Shown here one piece after another: positions 7,724 through 15,390 of a DNA stretch of 64,000 nt. Source of the stretch: Aequorivita aquimaris (lineage in GTDB: Bacteria > Bacteroidota > Bacteroidia > Flavobacteriales > Flavobacteriaceae). The position numbers and the translations under genes are program-made. Position 1 is the stretch's first letter; every line of letters begins with the position of its first letter. Under the pieces are notes generated by a model, which had not been told where the DNA came from, did no database searches, and worked only from the letters and a program-made list of their open reading frames with translations. The stretch lies in assembly GCF_001573155.1 (NCBI RefSeq), contig NZ_JRWG01000004.1, forward strand, positions 186,001-250,000, in the 5' to 3' direction.

Positions 7724-9052
7724 TCAATTGATCAAATTATCCGTTCCTCTATTGTAGAACAGCTTCCGCTCCTCCTTGGGAACAAGGTCTCCTCCAGTGG
7801 CCCAAACAATATGGGTCGCGTTTTCCATATTTATTTTGTGTTTTGCTGCGTAATCGATTTGTGCAACCATTTGTGGGCCGATCAGGCCAGCAGTTGCCGA
7901 AGGTTCCAGGAAAATTTTTTCGCTGTCCATCAGTTGTGCCAATAAGGTAAAAAGACGGTTGTCTTCAATGGTATAAATTCCACTTACAATATGGTTACTG
8001 ATATTTGTGGCAAAATTGGACGGGCGCCCAACCGCCAATCCATCGGCTTCGGTCTTATTGTCTATTCCAATATCGTGGACGCTTATATTGCTCATTTCAC
8101 CCGTAACCAAACCTGTTAAAACGGCGGGGGAATGTGTTGGTTCCACATAGAAACAATGCACATCGTCCCCATAAATTTGTTTCAGGCCAAAAGCCGTTCC
8201 GCCCGGGGAGCCGCCAACGCCGCAAGGAGAATATACAAATAAGGGATTATCGGCATCAACCCGGATATTGGCTTCCTCCAATTGTTTTGCCAATCTGAGC
8301 GCGCCTACAGTATATCCAAGAAATAATTCGTTTGAATTTTCGTCATCCACAAAATACGCCATTGGGTCGGCGTTTGTTTTTTGTCTTCCCGCAAGAATGG
8401 CCTCGCTGAAATCGCCGGTAAACTCAACTACTTTCACGCCCTTGGAACGCAACAAATCCTTTTTCCATGTTTTGGCATCTGCAGACACATAAACGATGGC
8501 CTGAAAACCAAGTTGGGCACTAATAATTCCAATGCTCAACCCGAGATTTCCGGTAGAACCGACCCCGATTTTATATTTACTGAAAAATTGCTTGAATTTA
8601 TCTGAAGTGAAAATGCCATAGTCATCTCCCCTACTTAGAATTCCTGCGTTTATTGCCAATTCCTCGGCATAATGAAGTACTTCAAAAAATCCGCCTCGCG
8701 CTTTTATGGAACCTGCGATGGGAAGGGCATTGTCGCATTTCAAAAAAAGACGCCCCTGTATTTTTGTGCTTTCTTGATTTAAAAGTTCCTTCATATTGTG
8801 AATTTCCGTCAGCGGTGATTCAAGGATACCGTTGTTCCCCGCAGTTTCGGGAAAAGCTTTCACAAAAAATGGCGCAAATCGTTCCCATAATTTGGCGGCA
8901 GCTTCCATATCTCCCTTTTTAATTGAAAAAGTGGGCATTTCCACTTTCAATTTATTGTTCGGATTAAGCCAGACCACAGGTTTTAAAGCTATAATCTCCT
9001 TTAAAATGGGAGCTTGTTTTACGAAAGAATTTATTTTATTTTTTGAATACAT
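7724..9052 (-). CDS. dsdA: D-serine ammonia-lyase (D-serine dehydratase)
   Basis: 442 residues, the family length. A PLP enzyme that converts D-serine to pyruvate and ammonia. Motifs: ESPLTEI, LPIAGSIKARGGFFEVL with the PLP lysine, GVGSTGNLGLSIG as the phosphate-binding glycine loop, SPCGVGGSPGGTAFGLK and FLEPSATAG. No LysR-type regulator or D-serine transporter is nearby, unlike the enterobacterial dsd locus. A small cupin gene lies 76 nt upstream on the same strand and may share its transcript. Confidence 0.96.
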   Translation of the reverse strand: MYSKNKINSFVKQAPILKEIIALKPVVWLNPNNKLKVEMPTFSIKKGDMEAAAKLWERFAPFFVKAFPETAGNNGILESPLTEIHNMKELLNQESTKIQGRLFLKCDNALPIAGSIKARGGFFEVLHYAEELAINAGILSRGDDYGIFTSDKFKQFFSKYKIGVGSTGNLGLSIGIISAQLGFQAIVYVSADAKTWKKDLLRSKGVKVVEFTGDFSEAILAGRQKTNADPMAYFVDDENSNELFLGYTVGALRLAKQLEEANIRVDADNPLFVYSPCGVGGSPGGTAFGLKQIYGDDVHCFYVEPTHSPAVLTGLVTGEMSNISVHDIGIDNKTEADGLAVGRPSNFATNISNHIVSGIYTIEDNRLFTLLAQLMDSEKIFLEPSATAGLIGPQMVAQIDYAAKHKINMENATHIVWATGGDLVPKEERKLFYNRGTDNLIN

Positions 9053-9128
9053 CCTTTATAATTTACAAATGAAATTAGGACATTACGAAATGTAACAATT
9101 AATTGAATCCCCTCGTATTTTGTACAGA

Positions 9129-9473
9129 TCAGGAATTGCGTGCAACATCTTCTACCCGTTTTGTGGAATCTGCCTTATTGAGGCTCAACCGTACCGTACT
9201 GGTCTCCAATGCCTTTAAATCGTGGGGCACACCGCCTTCAAGCGCAACCAAATCTCCCTTTTTCAAATGGCAAATAGTTCCGTTTACGCCAAAATCGATT
9301 GCGCCTTCAAAAATTTCGACTACTATGGGGAACGATGTTTTGTGCTCCTTCATAACCTGGCCCTCCCTAAATGTAATTCTAATTTCCTTGCAGGCCTCGG
9401 TATCAATTAAAACTTGGATGGCCGGTTTGGTATCATTGTATTGCAGATCTTTAATAAGTGATGCTGTTTTCAT
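9129..9473 (-). CDS. Cupin domain protein
   Basis: 114 residues forming a single cupin barrel: FPIVVEIFEGAIDF, then GDLVALEGGVPHDLKALE, where the His-containing second cupin motif is visible. The first metal-binding motif is degenerate (MKEHKTSFP keeps one His). Substrate unknown; a small-molecule or redox role is typical of the family. A TAATTTTG -7-like box on this strand is at 9518-9511. Confidence 0.8.
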   Translation of the reverse strand: MKTASLIKDLQYNDTKPAIQVLIDTEACKEIRITFREGQVMKEHKTSFPIVVEIFEGAIDFGVNGTICHLKKGDLVALEGGVPHDLKALETSTVRLSLNKADSTKRVEDVARNS

Positions 9474-9616
9474 AGTTATATTTTTAAATTTTCATTTTTT
9501 TAAATTTCTTCAAAATTAAGCATAGCAAAAACCGAAACTTATGACCGAGCGCATACTTTACCGAAAATGATTGGACCGGCTATTTTTCTAAATAATGCAC
9601 ACAAAATTAAAAACGA

Positions 9617-9648
9617 AAACACCGAATGAAATTAATCATCCGGTGTTT
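9617..9648 (-). terminator. Terminator downstream of the 63-residue gene
   Basis: AAACACCG (9617-9624) pairs with CGGTGTTT (9641-9648). Read on the minus strand it follows the stop at 9704 and runs into a T-rich stretch. Confidence 0.6.
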
Positions 9649-9703
9649 CTACTTGTATAAAGATTGGTTCAATCCTTAATATTATACTTTAAATTTTAAA
9701 TAT

Positions 9704-9895
9704 CTATGCGCTAATCCTGCAATCTTCGCAGTCCTTCACCTCGCCATAATAGGTTTCGCGGTATTTGTGAAGGGTTTTAAATGGCACTTTCAAAAAGGTT
9801 TTTTTGATGTAGATCACACTGGTGGTGAACATTCCCATCTTTTCTGTAAATCGTTTTTCTGTTTTTGTTTGTCGTTTCACTGAAACTAACTTCAT
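9704..9895 (-). CDS. Small conserved flavobacterial protein
   Basis: 63 residues with a basic N-terminal half (KRQTKTEKRF), a hydrophobic middle (MFTTSVIYIKKTFLKVPF) and an end YYGEVKDCEDC, in which two cysteines spaced C-x-x-C could bind metal. No function is known to me. It lies between two divergently read blocks, has an ATG start and is followed by its own terminator. These points, plus a composition unlike random translation, support a real gene. Confidence 0.65.
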   Translation of the reverse strand: MKLVSVKRQTKTEKRFTEKMGMFTTSVIYIKKTFLKVPFKTLHKYRETYYGEVKDCEDCRISA

Positions 9896-9997
9896 AACTT
9901 TTGTTTATCGGTTTTGGGCAAAGAAACAAAGGCTTGGGGCCAATTCCAAATTATTAGCGTTAAACCTTTTTTAAAAACTATTGTAATTTGCTGATAA

Positions 9998-11017
9998 TTA
10001 AATATTTCTGATTTTCTTTTCCCACTTCCACGCAGATTCAAGAGCGTCTTCCATCGTTTTTTCAGCTTTCCATCCCAATACTTTATTTGCCTTTTGGGTA
10101 TCTGCATAAACAGCTATAACGTCTCCCGGTCTTCGATCCACAATTTTATAATTCAGTTTTTCGCCCGTTGTTTTTTCAAAAGAATTTACAACTTCCAAAA
10201 CTGAGCTTCCTCTACCCGTTCCTAAATTGAAAACCTCAAACTGGGTTTCATTTTTTGCAGAAAGTAAACGCTGCAGGGCAATAACGTGAGCCTTTGCCAA
10301 ATCTACCACGTGAATATAATCGCGAACACAACTACCATCTTCTGTAGGATAATCATCTCCAAATACAGAAAGTTGTTCCCGAACCCCAGCCGCCGTTTGG
10401 GTTATAAACGGCACTAAATTCTGCGGCACTCCTGCCGGAAGTTCTCCGATTTCTGCCGTTTCGTGCGCTCCAATAGGATTGAAGTACCGTAACGCAATTG
10501 ATTTTAATGCTGAAATAGAACAAGTATCCTTTAATATTTCCTCACTTATTTGCTTGGTATTTCCATAGGGTGAAGTAGCAGGCTTAACCGGAGCATTTTC
10601 TGTAATAGGAAGCGAATCGGGCTCACCATAAACTGTACAGGACGAACTGAAAATAAAATTCTCAATTCCGTAAGCATTGCATTCCTGAAGTAGATATATA
10701 AGCGTATTTAGATTGTTTTCGTAATAAAGCAATGGGTTTTGAACGCTTTCGCCCACAGCTTTGCTGGCCGCAAAATGAATGATACCTTCAATATCCTGAT
10801 TTCTTTTAAAAAAATCTGAAACATCGGTTTTAATGCGCAGATCGAGCCGTTCAAAAGTCGGGGCAGATTTACTAATGTTTGTAATTCCTTCTAAAACATC
10901 CAAAGATGAGTTAGATAGGTTATCGATAATTAAAACCTGATAACCAGAATTTTGAAGTTCAACAACTGTGTGGGAACCTATGTAGCCCAAACCGCCGGTA
11001 ACGAGTATTTTTTTCAT
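9998..11017 (-). CDS. galE: UDP-glucose 4-epimerase
   Basis: 339 residues. It interconverts UDP-glucose and UDP-galactose (or the N-acetyl forms), supplying sugars for surface polysaccharide. NAD-binding TGGLGYIGSHT at the N-terminus, the SPYGNTKQ catalytic Tyr-x-x-x-Lys, and LRYFNPIGAH are clear. Its ATG overlaps the stop of the upstream aminotransferase gene by one base (TAATG), so the two are translationally coupled. Confidence 0.96.
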   Translation of the reverse strand: MKKILVTGGLGYIGSHTVVELQNSGYQVLIIDNLSNSSLDVLEGITNISKSAPTFERLDLRIKTDVSDFFKRNQDIEGIIHFAASKAVGESVQNPLLYYENNLNTLIYLLQECNAYGIENFIFSSSCTVYGEPDSLPITENAPVKPATSPYGNTKQISEEILKDTCSISALKSIALRYFNPIGAHETAEIGELPAGVPQNLVPFITQTAAGVREQLSVFGDDYPTEDGSCVRDYIHVVDLAKAHVIALQRLLSAKNETQFEVFNLGTGRGSSVLEVVNSFEKTTGEKLNYKIVDRRPGDVIAVYADTQKANKVLGWKAEKTMEDALESAWKWEKKIRNI

Positions 11018-12174
11018 TATTTGGTGACGAAATTTATAACAGTTTCTGTAATATAATTAATTTGCTCATTGTCCAGCTCAGTGTGCATGGGTAGTGAAAT
11101 GACTTCTTTCACCAATTGGTTTGTAACCGCAAAATCTTCCTCTTTATAACGCTCATCCTTGTAAGCTTTTTGAAGATGCAGCGGAATGGGATAATAAACC
11201 CCGCAAGGAATTCCTTTTTCGTTTAAATGGTTTACCAAGGCATCTCGATCAGCATTTAAGATTTTCAAAGTGTATTGGTGAAAAACGTGGCAGTCACAAA
11301 CATCACAAATAGATTGGGTATTGTCGCAAAAACCAGTTGGCGTAATTATGTTTTCGATTCCCGCAAAGGCCTCACTGTATTTTCGGGCGGCATTTCTGCG
11401 GGCAGCGTTGTACTCGTCCAAATGTGGCAACTTAGCGCGAAGTACTGCTGCCTGGATGGAATCCAACCTGCTATTTACACCCACCACATCGTGATGGTAG
11501 CGCACATACATACCATGGTTTACAATACCGCGAATTATGTGGGCTAAATCATCATCGTTAGTGAATATTGCCCCGCCATCACCATAACATCCCAGATTTT
11601 TTGATGGAAAAAAAGAAGTGGAAGCCACGTGCCCAATGGTTCCGGTTTTTTGTTTAGTACCATCTTTTGAAGTGTAATCGGCGCCAATACCTTGTGCGTT
11701 GTCCTCAATTACATACAGGTCGTGCTCTTTGGCAATGGCCATAATTTCGTCCATATTCGCCGCAAGGCCAAAAAGATGCACTGGGACGATCGCTCTGGTT
11801 TTTGGGGTGATTGCTTTTTTTATGGCTTCTATATCTATATTGAAATTTATAGGATCCACATCTACCAGCACAGGGGTTAATTGCAAAAGAGCAATAACCT
11901 CAACGGTTGCCGCAAATGTGAAATCGGCCGTAATTACCTCATCGCCGGGTTTTAGACCAAGGCCCATCATCGCTATTTGTAGCGCATCCGTTCCATTGGC
12001 GCAGGGAATTACGTGTTTTACACCTAAATATTGCTCCAATTCCTTTTGAAATTCGTGGACCTCGGGACCATTCACAAAAGCGGTGGTTTCAATGACATTC
12101 ATGATAGAGCTGTCTACGCGTTTCTTTATATTTTCATATTGACCTTTTAGGTCAACCATTTGTATTTTCTTCAT
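11017..12174 (-). CDS. DegT/DnrJ/EryC1/StrS sugar aminotransferase
   Basis: 385 residues. PLP enzyme that aminates a keto-sugar nucleotide for polysaccharide or lipopolysaccharide. GTDALQIAMMGLGLKPGDEV, VIEDNAQGIGADY and FFPSKNLGCYGDGGA (with the PLP lysine) are family signatures, and the C-terminal GVYYPIPLHLQ is typical. A cysteine cluster (CDNTQSICDVCDCH, about residues 282-295) is unusual for the family and could bind metal. It is the first gene of a pair with galE and diverges from the Kdo transferase gene. Confidence 0.93.
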   Translation of the reverse strand: MKKIQMVDLKGQYENIKKRVDSSIMNVIETTAFVNGPEVHEFQKELEQYLGVKHVIPCANGTDALQIAMMGLGLKPGDEVITADFTFAATVEVIALLQLTPVLVDVDPINFNIDIEAIKKAITPKTRAIVPVHLFGLAANMDEIMAIAKEHDLYVIEDNAQGIGADYTSKDGTKQKTGTIGHVASTSFFPSKNLGCYGDGGAIFTNDDDLAHIIRGIVNHGMYVRYHHDVVGVNSRLDSIQAAVLRAKLPHLDEYNAARRNAARKYSEAFAGIENIITPTGFCDNTQSICDVCDCHVFHQYTLKILNADRDALVNHLNEKGIPCGVYYPIPLHLQKAYKDERYKEEDFAVTNQLVKEVISLPMHTELDNEQINYITETVINFVTK

Positions 12175-12274
12175 GCTGCTGAAATAATATTGAATTCGGT
12201 AAAATTACGAAAATGATATTTGTTAAGGGTTAAGTTATAAGATTAGGTTTTGGTATTTGGTACTTGAAATTTGG

Positions 12275-12282
12275 TATTTTTG
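12275..12282 (+). promoter_or_regulatory. Candidate -7 box for kdtA, 6 nt before ATG
   Basis: TATTTTTG fits TAnnTTTG. A TTG at 12250-12252 is 22 nt upstream, slightly over the usual 19-21. Transcription would start at or beside the ATG. Confidence 0.5.
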
Positions 12283-12288
12283 TTCGGT

Positions 12289-13524
12289 ATGCACACCATC
12301 TACAATTTACTGATTCTCTTTTCCTCCTTTCTTTTGAAGATTGTGGCGTTTTTCAGCAATAAAATGAAACTTTTTGTAAATGGCAGAAAGAACGTTTTTA
12401 AAACACTTCAGCAAAAAATCTCCAGTACCGATAAAACCATTTGGTTTCACTGCGCTTCGCTGGGTGAATTTGAACAAGGCGTACCGATAATGGAAGCAAT
12501 AAAAAAACTAAAACCCGACCATAAAATAGTGGTCAGTTTTTTTTCGCCCTCGGGTTTTGAAATAAAGAAAAACACAGCTTTGGCAGATGTAGCGGTGTAT
12601 CTTCCAATGGATACGCCAGCCAATGCAAAAAAGTTTATCTCTGAAGTTCATCCGTCGCTTAGCTTTTTTGTGAAATATGAGTTTTGGCCCAATTATCTTT
12701 TTGAACTTCAGAAAAAGAACATTCCCACTCTATTGGTTTCGGGTGTTTTCAGGGAAAACCAAATCTTTTTTAAACCTTACGGAGGCCTTATGCGAAGGGC
12801 ATTAGCTACATTTGATCACTTTTTTCTGCAGGATAAAAATTCTGAAGCGCTTTTAAAAAGTATTGGTTTTAGCAACACAACCGTAAGTGGCGACACACGT
12901 TTTGACAGAGTTTCGCACCAAATTGAAATGGACAATACCCTAAAATTTGCAGAGGATTTCAAAGGAAATTCGCTCTGTGTTGTCTGCGGAAGCACCTGGC
13001 CCGAAGATGAAGCCGTACTTCTGGATTATATAAATTCCGCTCCCGAAAACGTAAAATTCATCATTGCTCCCCATAAAATAGAAGCAGATAAAATTGAGGA
13101 TTTTACAAAAAAGGTTGTCAAAAAAACGGTGCTTCATTCCAGTATAGACGAAGTAAACATATCAGATTATTCTGTTTTGATAATTGACTGTATCGGCTTG
13201 TTGAGCAAATTATACAGCTATGCAGACATAGCGTTTGTAGGCGGGGCGATGGGCAAAACGGGGCTTCATAATATTTTGGAACCTGCTACATTTGGGGTGC
13301 CCATAGTTATAGGGAAGAATTTTCAAGAATTCCCAGAGGCGAAAAGACTTCGGGATTTAGCGGGTTTGTTTTCAATTTCAAACGCTGCGGAATGCACCGA
13401 AATTCTCAACAAATTAATTCTAAATGATTCATTTCGAAATAAAACAGGGATGATTGCTGGACATTTTGTCAATAAAAACACAGGCGCAACCAAAAAAATA
13501 ATTGATTACCTTAAGGCAGATTGA
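12289..13524 (+). CDS. kdtA: 3-deoxy-D-manno-octulosonic acid (Kdo) transferase
   Basis: 411 residues from the ATG at 12289; a TTG at 12271 in the same frame lies upstream of the promoter box and is rejected. It transfers Kdo to lipid A at the inner membrane. N-terminal membrane segment (LLILFSSFLLKIVAFF), then WFHCASLGEFEQG, CGSTWPEDE, and GGAMGKTGLHNILEPATFGVPI, which is the CMP-Kdo binding region. A -7 box TATTTTTG (12275-12282) ends only 6 nt before the ATG, suggesting a leaderless or nearly leaderless mRNA. Confidence 0.93.
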   Translation: MHTIYNLLILFSSFLLKIVAFFSNKMKLFVNGRKNVFKTLQQKISSTDKTIWFHCASLGEFEQGVPIMEAIKKLKPDHKIVVSFFSPSGFEIKKNTALADVAVYLPMDTPANAKKFISEVHPSLSFFVKYEFWPNYLFELQKKNIPTLLVSGVFRENQIFFKPYGGLMRRALATFDHFFLQDKNSEALLKSIGFSNTTVSGDTRFDRVSHQIEMDNTLKFAEDFKGNSLCVVCGSTWPEDEAVLLDYINSAPENVKFIIAPHKIEADKIEDFTKKVVKKTVLHSSIDEVNISDYSVLIIDCIGLLSKLYSYADIAFVGGAMGKTGLHNILEPATFGVPIVIGKNFQEFPEAKRLRDLAGLFSISNAAECTEILNKLILNDSFRNKTGMIAGHFVNKNTGATKKIIDYLKAD

Positions 13525-13643
13525 AAACACTTAAAACTGATATTTTTAAGAAAATCAATTCATTTTTAAAATACATTTCACTGAATTAATACTATTTTCA
13601 CAATTTTTAGTATATAATTATACATTTCACAATTTTAAAAAGC

Positions 13644-13651
13644 TAGCTTTG
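13644..13651 (+). promoter_or_regulatory. Candidate -7 box for the small lipoprotein cluster
   Basis: TAGCTTTG matches TAnnTTTG and lies 26 nt before the first lipoprotein ATG, inside a very AT-rich 150-bp spacer after kdtA. Confidence 0.5.
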
Positions 13652-13677
13652 TTTTAACAATTAAAAACAATCTAATT

Positions 13678-13899
13678 ATGAAAAAACTTTTTATTGCATT
13701 AGCATTAGTTTCAATAGCCTTTGGTTCGTGTCGTGAGCAAAAGACCGAAACCAAAGAGGTAATTCGAGAGGTAGAGGTTGAAGTTGAACCTGAAACCCAA
13801 GAAAACGAAGGAATTCTTGAAAGGGCCGCAAAAGAAGTGGACAAGGAAGTAAATGAAGAAATTGATAAAAAAATTGAGGATATCGGTAACGATGACTAA
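13678..13899 (+). CDS. Small acidic lipoprotein, SCRE family member 1
   Basis: 73 residues. MKKLFIALALVSIAFGSC is a lipoprotein signal ending in cysteine, which would be lipidated. The mature part is highly charged and almost wholly E/K/V/D (REVEVEVE, then EVDKEVNEEIDKKIED), likely one amphipathic helix. It shares the MKK...SCRE-x-K start with the genes at 13922, 14219 and 17491. Function unknown. The Ser-rich shadow translation on the opposite strand is not a gene. Confidence 0.8.
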   Translation: MKKLFIALALVSIAFGSCREQKTETKEVIREVEVEVEPETQENEGILERAAKEVDKEVNEEIDKKIEDIGNDD

Positions 13900-13921
13900 A
13901 AAAAACCAAAAACCCATTATT

Positions 13922-14173
13922 ATGAAAAAGCTAATTTTAAGTCTTGCATTGGTAGTTGCCTTTGGAACAAGTTTTATTTCTTGTCGTGAAAACAAAAAAG
14001 CTGACGACATAGAAGATGTTGCAGATGATGTAAATGATGCTATGGACGATGTAGAAGATGAGGTGAAAGACATGACCGACGACGATGCCACAGACCCTGT
14101 AGAAAACACCATTCAGGAAGGTGTAAATGAAATTCAAGAAAATACCGGTACCGGTGGAACAGATGATATTTAA
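13922..14173 (+). CDS. Small acidic lipoprotein, SCRE family member 2
   Basis: 83 residues from the ATG at 13922; upstream in-frame starts would destroy the signal peptide. The lipobox region ends FGTSFISC, followed by RENKK. The mature chain is rich in D, E, V and A with heptad- or 11-mer-like spacing (EDVADDVNDAMDDVEDEVKDM) and ends in a Gly/Thr tail. It starts 22 nt after member 1, so the genes are probably cotranscribed. Confidence 0.8.
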   Translation: MKKLILSLALVVAFGTSFISCRENKKADDIEDVADDVNDAMDDVEDEVKDMTDDDATDPVENTIQEGVNEIQENTGTGGTDDI

Positions 14174-14218
14174 ACAAAATCTTTAAAACAGCCTAATTAA
14201 CTTTTAAAATCAACAAAT

Positions 14219-14470
14219 ATGAAAAAAGTAGCATTATTTTTTTTGAGCACAGCTTTTATAGCTGCTAGTTTTACTTCTTGCCGCGAAAACAAAGAAGAAG
14301 TAACGGAAGAAGAAGCCATCATCCAAGAAATGCAGGCAGACGGCGCCGAAGTAAAGATTAAGGAAGACGGCGGCGACACTAAAATTAAAATGGAAACCGA
14401 CGAAAAAGAAGTAAAAATTAAAAAAGATGAAGACGGGGATACCAAAATAAAAATTGACGAAAATAATTAA
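14219..14470 (+). CDS. Small acidic lipoprotein, SCRE family member 3
   Basis: 83 residues with a lipoprotein signal ending ASFTSC followed by RENKEE. The C-terminal half holds an internal duplication of about 20 residues: EVKIKEDGGDTKIKM and EVKIKKDEDGDTKIKI. This alternating charged/hydrophobic pattern suggests beta strands rather than the helices of its paralogues. It is followed by a bidirectional terminator shared with the convergent S24 regulator. Confidence 0.8.
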   Translation: MKKVALFFLSTAFIAASFTSCRENKEEVTEEEAIIQEMQADGAEVKIKEDGGDTKIKMETDEKEVKIKKDEDGDTKIKIDENN

Positions 14471-14487
14471 GCCCCAACTTTAAAAAC

Positions 14488-14519
14488 AAAAAAACCGACT
14501 TCAATTAGTCGGTTTTTTT
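14488..14519. terminator. Bidirectional terminator, lipoprotein 3 / S24 regulator
   Basis: A-rich arm ending in CCGACT (14488-14500) pairs with AGTCGG plus T-run (14507-14519), with a six-base loop. The right arm contains the TAA stop of the minus-strand regulator. Confidence 0.85.
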
Positions 14520-15287
14520 GTTTACCGTATCTCTCATTTGAGCTTTGAGCTCTTCCATGGATTGCTGCAATTGACGCAATAAATTACTCTCTGCTGGTTC
14601 ATCAATCCCGAAGGTCAATTTGCTGTTTACCATCCAAAGCTCTTGAATATCCTTCACTTTTACATCTATCGGCAAATATTCATCATTCAATGAAATGAGC
14701 CGAATGCTCTGCGGATTGTTTGGAATTTTCTGAAGCTTTTTCACCAAAACCGAGTCCCGCAAAACCACAATATAAATCTTACTATCAGTCGCTTCATTTA
14801 TACTTGGTACGGCACGGCCCAACACCCACTCATTTGGTTTAATATTTGGCAACATACTGTCACCTTCTACTTGAAAACCACGATAGGAAGCATTTCTATA
14901 TTCAGGTAATGGAATATTGAAAGCCGGCAAGGTTTGGTACCATCCCGTATCGTGGATATTGTTGGGGTAGCCTGCCGCTGCCTTTTGGTTTACCAATAAA
15001 ATACTATCATTTCCCGTGGAATCTATTGTCAAAACTTTCGGACTTACATCACCACGCGAAGTGTCTATATATTTTTCAAAACTTTTACCGTAAATCCATA
15101 AGGGATTGATATTGAATTGGGCCATAAGCTCCATAACCACTTTTCCAGTTATTTTGGTCTTGCCTCTTTCAATATCAGCTGTAGTAGCGCCAATATCGAG
15201 CAATTCTGCGAAAGATTGCTGGGTATGCCTAAGTTCTTCACGCAATTTCTTAAATCGTTGCGCTTCAATGGGTAGCTGTGTTTTCAT
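14505..15287 (-). CDS. XRE/S24 LexA-like self-cleaving repressor
   Basis: 260 residues from the ATG at 15287. N-terminal helix-turn-helix (about residues 8-60: RFKKLREELRHTQQSFAELLDI, TTADIERGKTKIT), linker, then an S24 peptidase domain. LexA-type residues are all visible: Ala105-Gly106 cleavage bond in KAAAGY, Ser144 in EGDSML, and Lys183 in VLVKKL. This is therefore a phage CI/LexA-type repressor predicted to cleave itself on DNA damage. It is transcribed away from the radical SAM repair gene, and four palindromes in the shared spacer are its probable binding sites. A C-terminal coiled-coil-like tail (LLRQLQQSMEELKAQM) is extra. Confidence 0.9.
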   Translation of the reverse strand: MKTQLPIEAQRFKKLREELRHTQQSFAELLDIGATTADIERGKTKITGKVVMELMAQFNINPLWIYGKSFEKYIDTSRGDVSPKVLTIDSTGNDSILLVNQKAAAGYPNNIHDTGWYQTLPAFNIPLPEYRNASYRGFQVEGDSMLPNIKPNEWVLGRAVPSINEATDSKIYIVVLRDSVLVKKLQKIPNNPQSIRLISLNDEYLPIDVKVKDIQELWMVNSKLTFGIDEPAESNLLRQLQQSMEELKAQMRDTVNKKTD

Positions 15288-15290
15288 ACC

Positions 15291-15320
15291 CAAATATATA
15301 ATATTTTGGAAAATATCCAA
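15291..15320 (-). promoter_or_regulatory. Promoter of the S24 repressor gene
   Basis: On the minus strand TTG (15320-15318), 19-nt spacer, TATATTTG (15298-15291): a full match to the Bacteroidota TTG-N19-21-TAnnTTTG promoter. The box ends 3 nt before the ATG at 15287, so the mRNA is predicted leaderless. Operator 1 (15306-15320) lies between the two promoter elements, which predicts autorepression. Confidence 0.75.
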
Positions 15321-15382
15321 ATAAAATTTTGGACTATATCCATATAATTTGGAGTATTTCCTTATTTTTGGCAATACTCCAA
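15306..15382. promoter_or_regulatory. Array of four 15-bp palindromic operators
   Basis: Four copies of TTGGA-N5-TCCAA or near matches: 15306-15320 (TTGGAAAATATCCAA, perfect), 15329-15343 (right arm TCCAT), 15349-15363 (right arm TCCTT), 15368-15382 (left arm TTGGC). Start-to-start spacings are 23, 20 and 19 bp. Sites 3 and 4 also form a larger inverted repeat (TTGGAGTATT / AATACTCCAA). The array covers both divergent promoters. Binding by the neighbouring S24 repressor is inferred from position and the repressor's family. Confidence 0.85.
15363..15370 (+). promoter_or_regulatory. Candidate -7 box of the radical SAM gene
   Basis: TATTTTTG matches TAnnTTTG and ends 20 nt before the ATG at 15391. 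It is overlapped by operator sites 3 and 4, so repressor binding would block it. No TTG at standard -33 spacing. Confidence 0.5.
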
Positions 15383-15390
15383 ATTTTGCT

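Noticed and set aside
9103-9519. 138-residue plus-strand frame
   Set aside because: Antisense to the cupin gene, which has clear family motifs.
13711-14112. 133-residue Ser-rich frame on the minus strand
   Set aside because: Low-complexity mirror of the acidic lipoprotein genes on the plus strand; no start or family features.
15349-15390. Longer N-terminus of the radical SAM protein
   Set aside because: The frame passes through the operator array and the -7 box; the ATG at 15391 gives the expected start.
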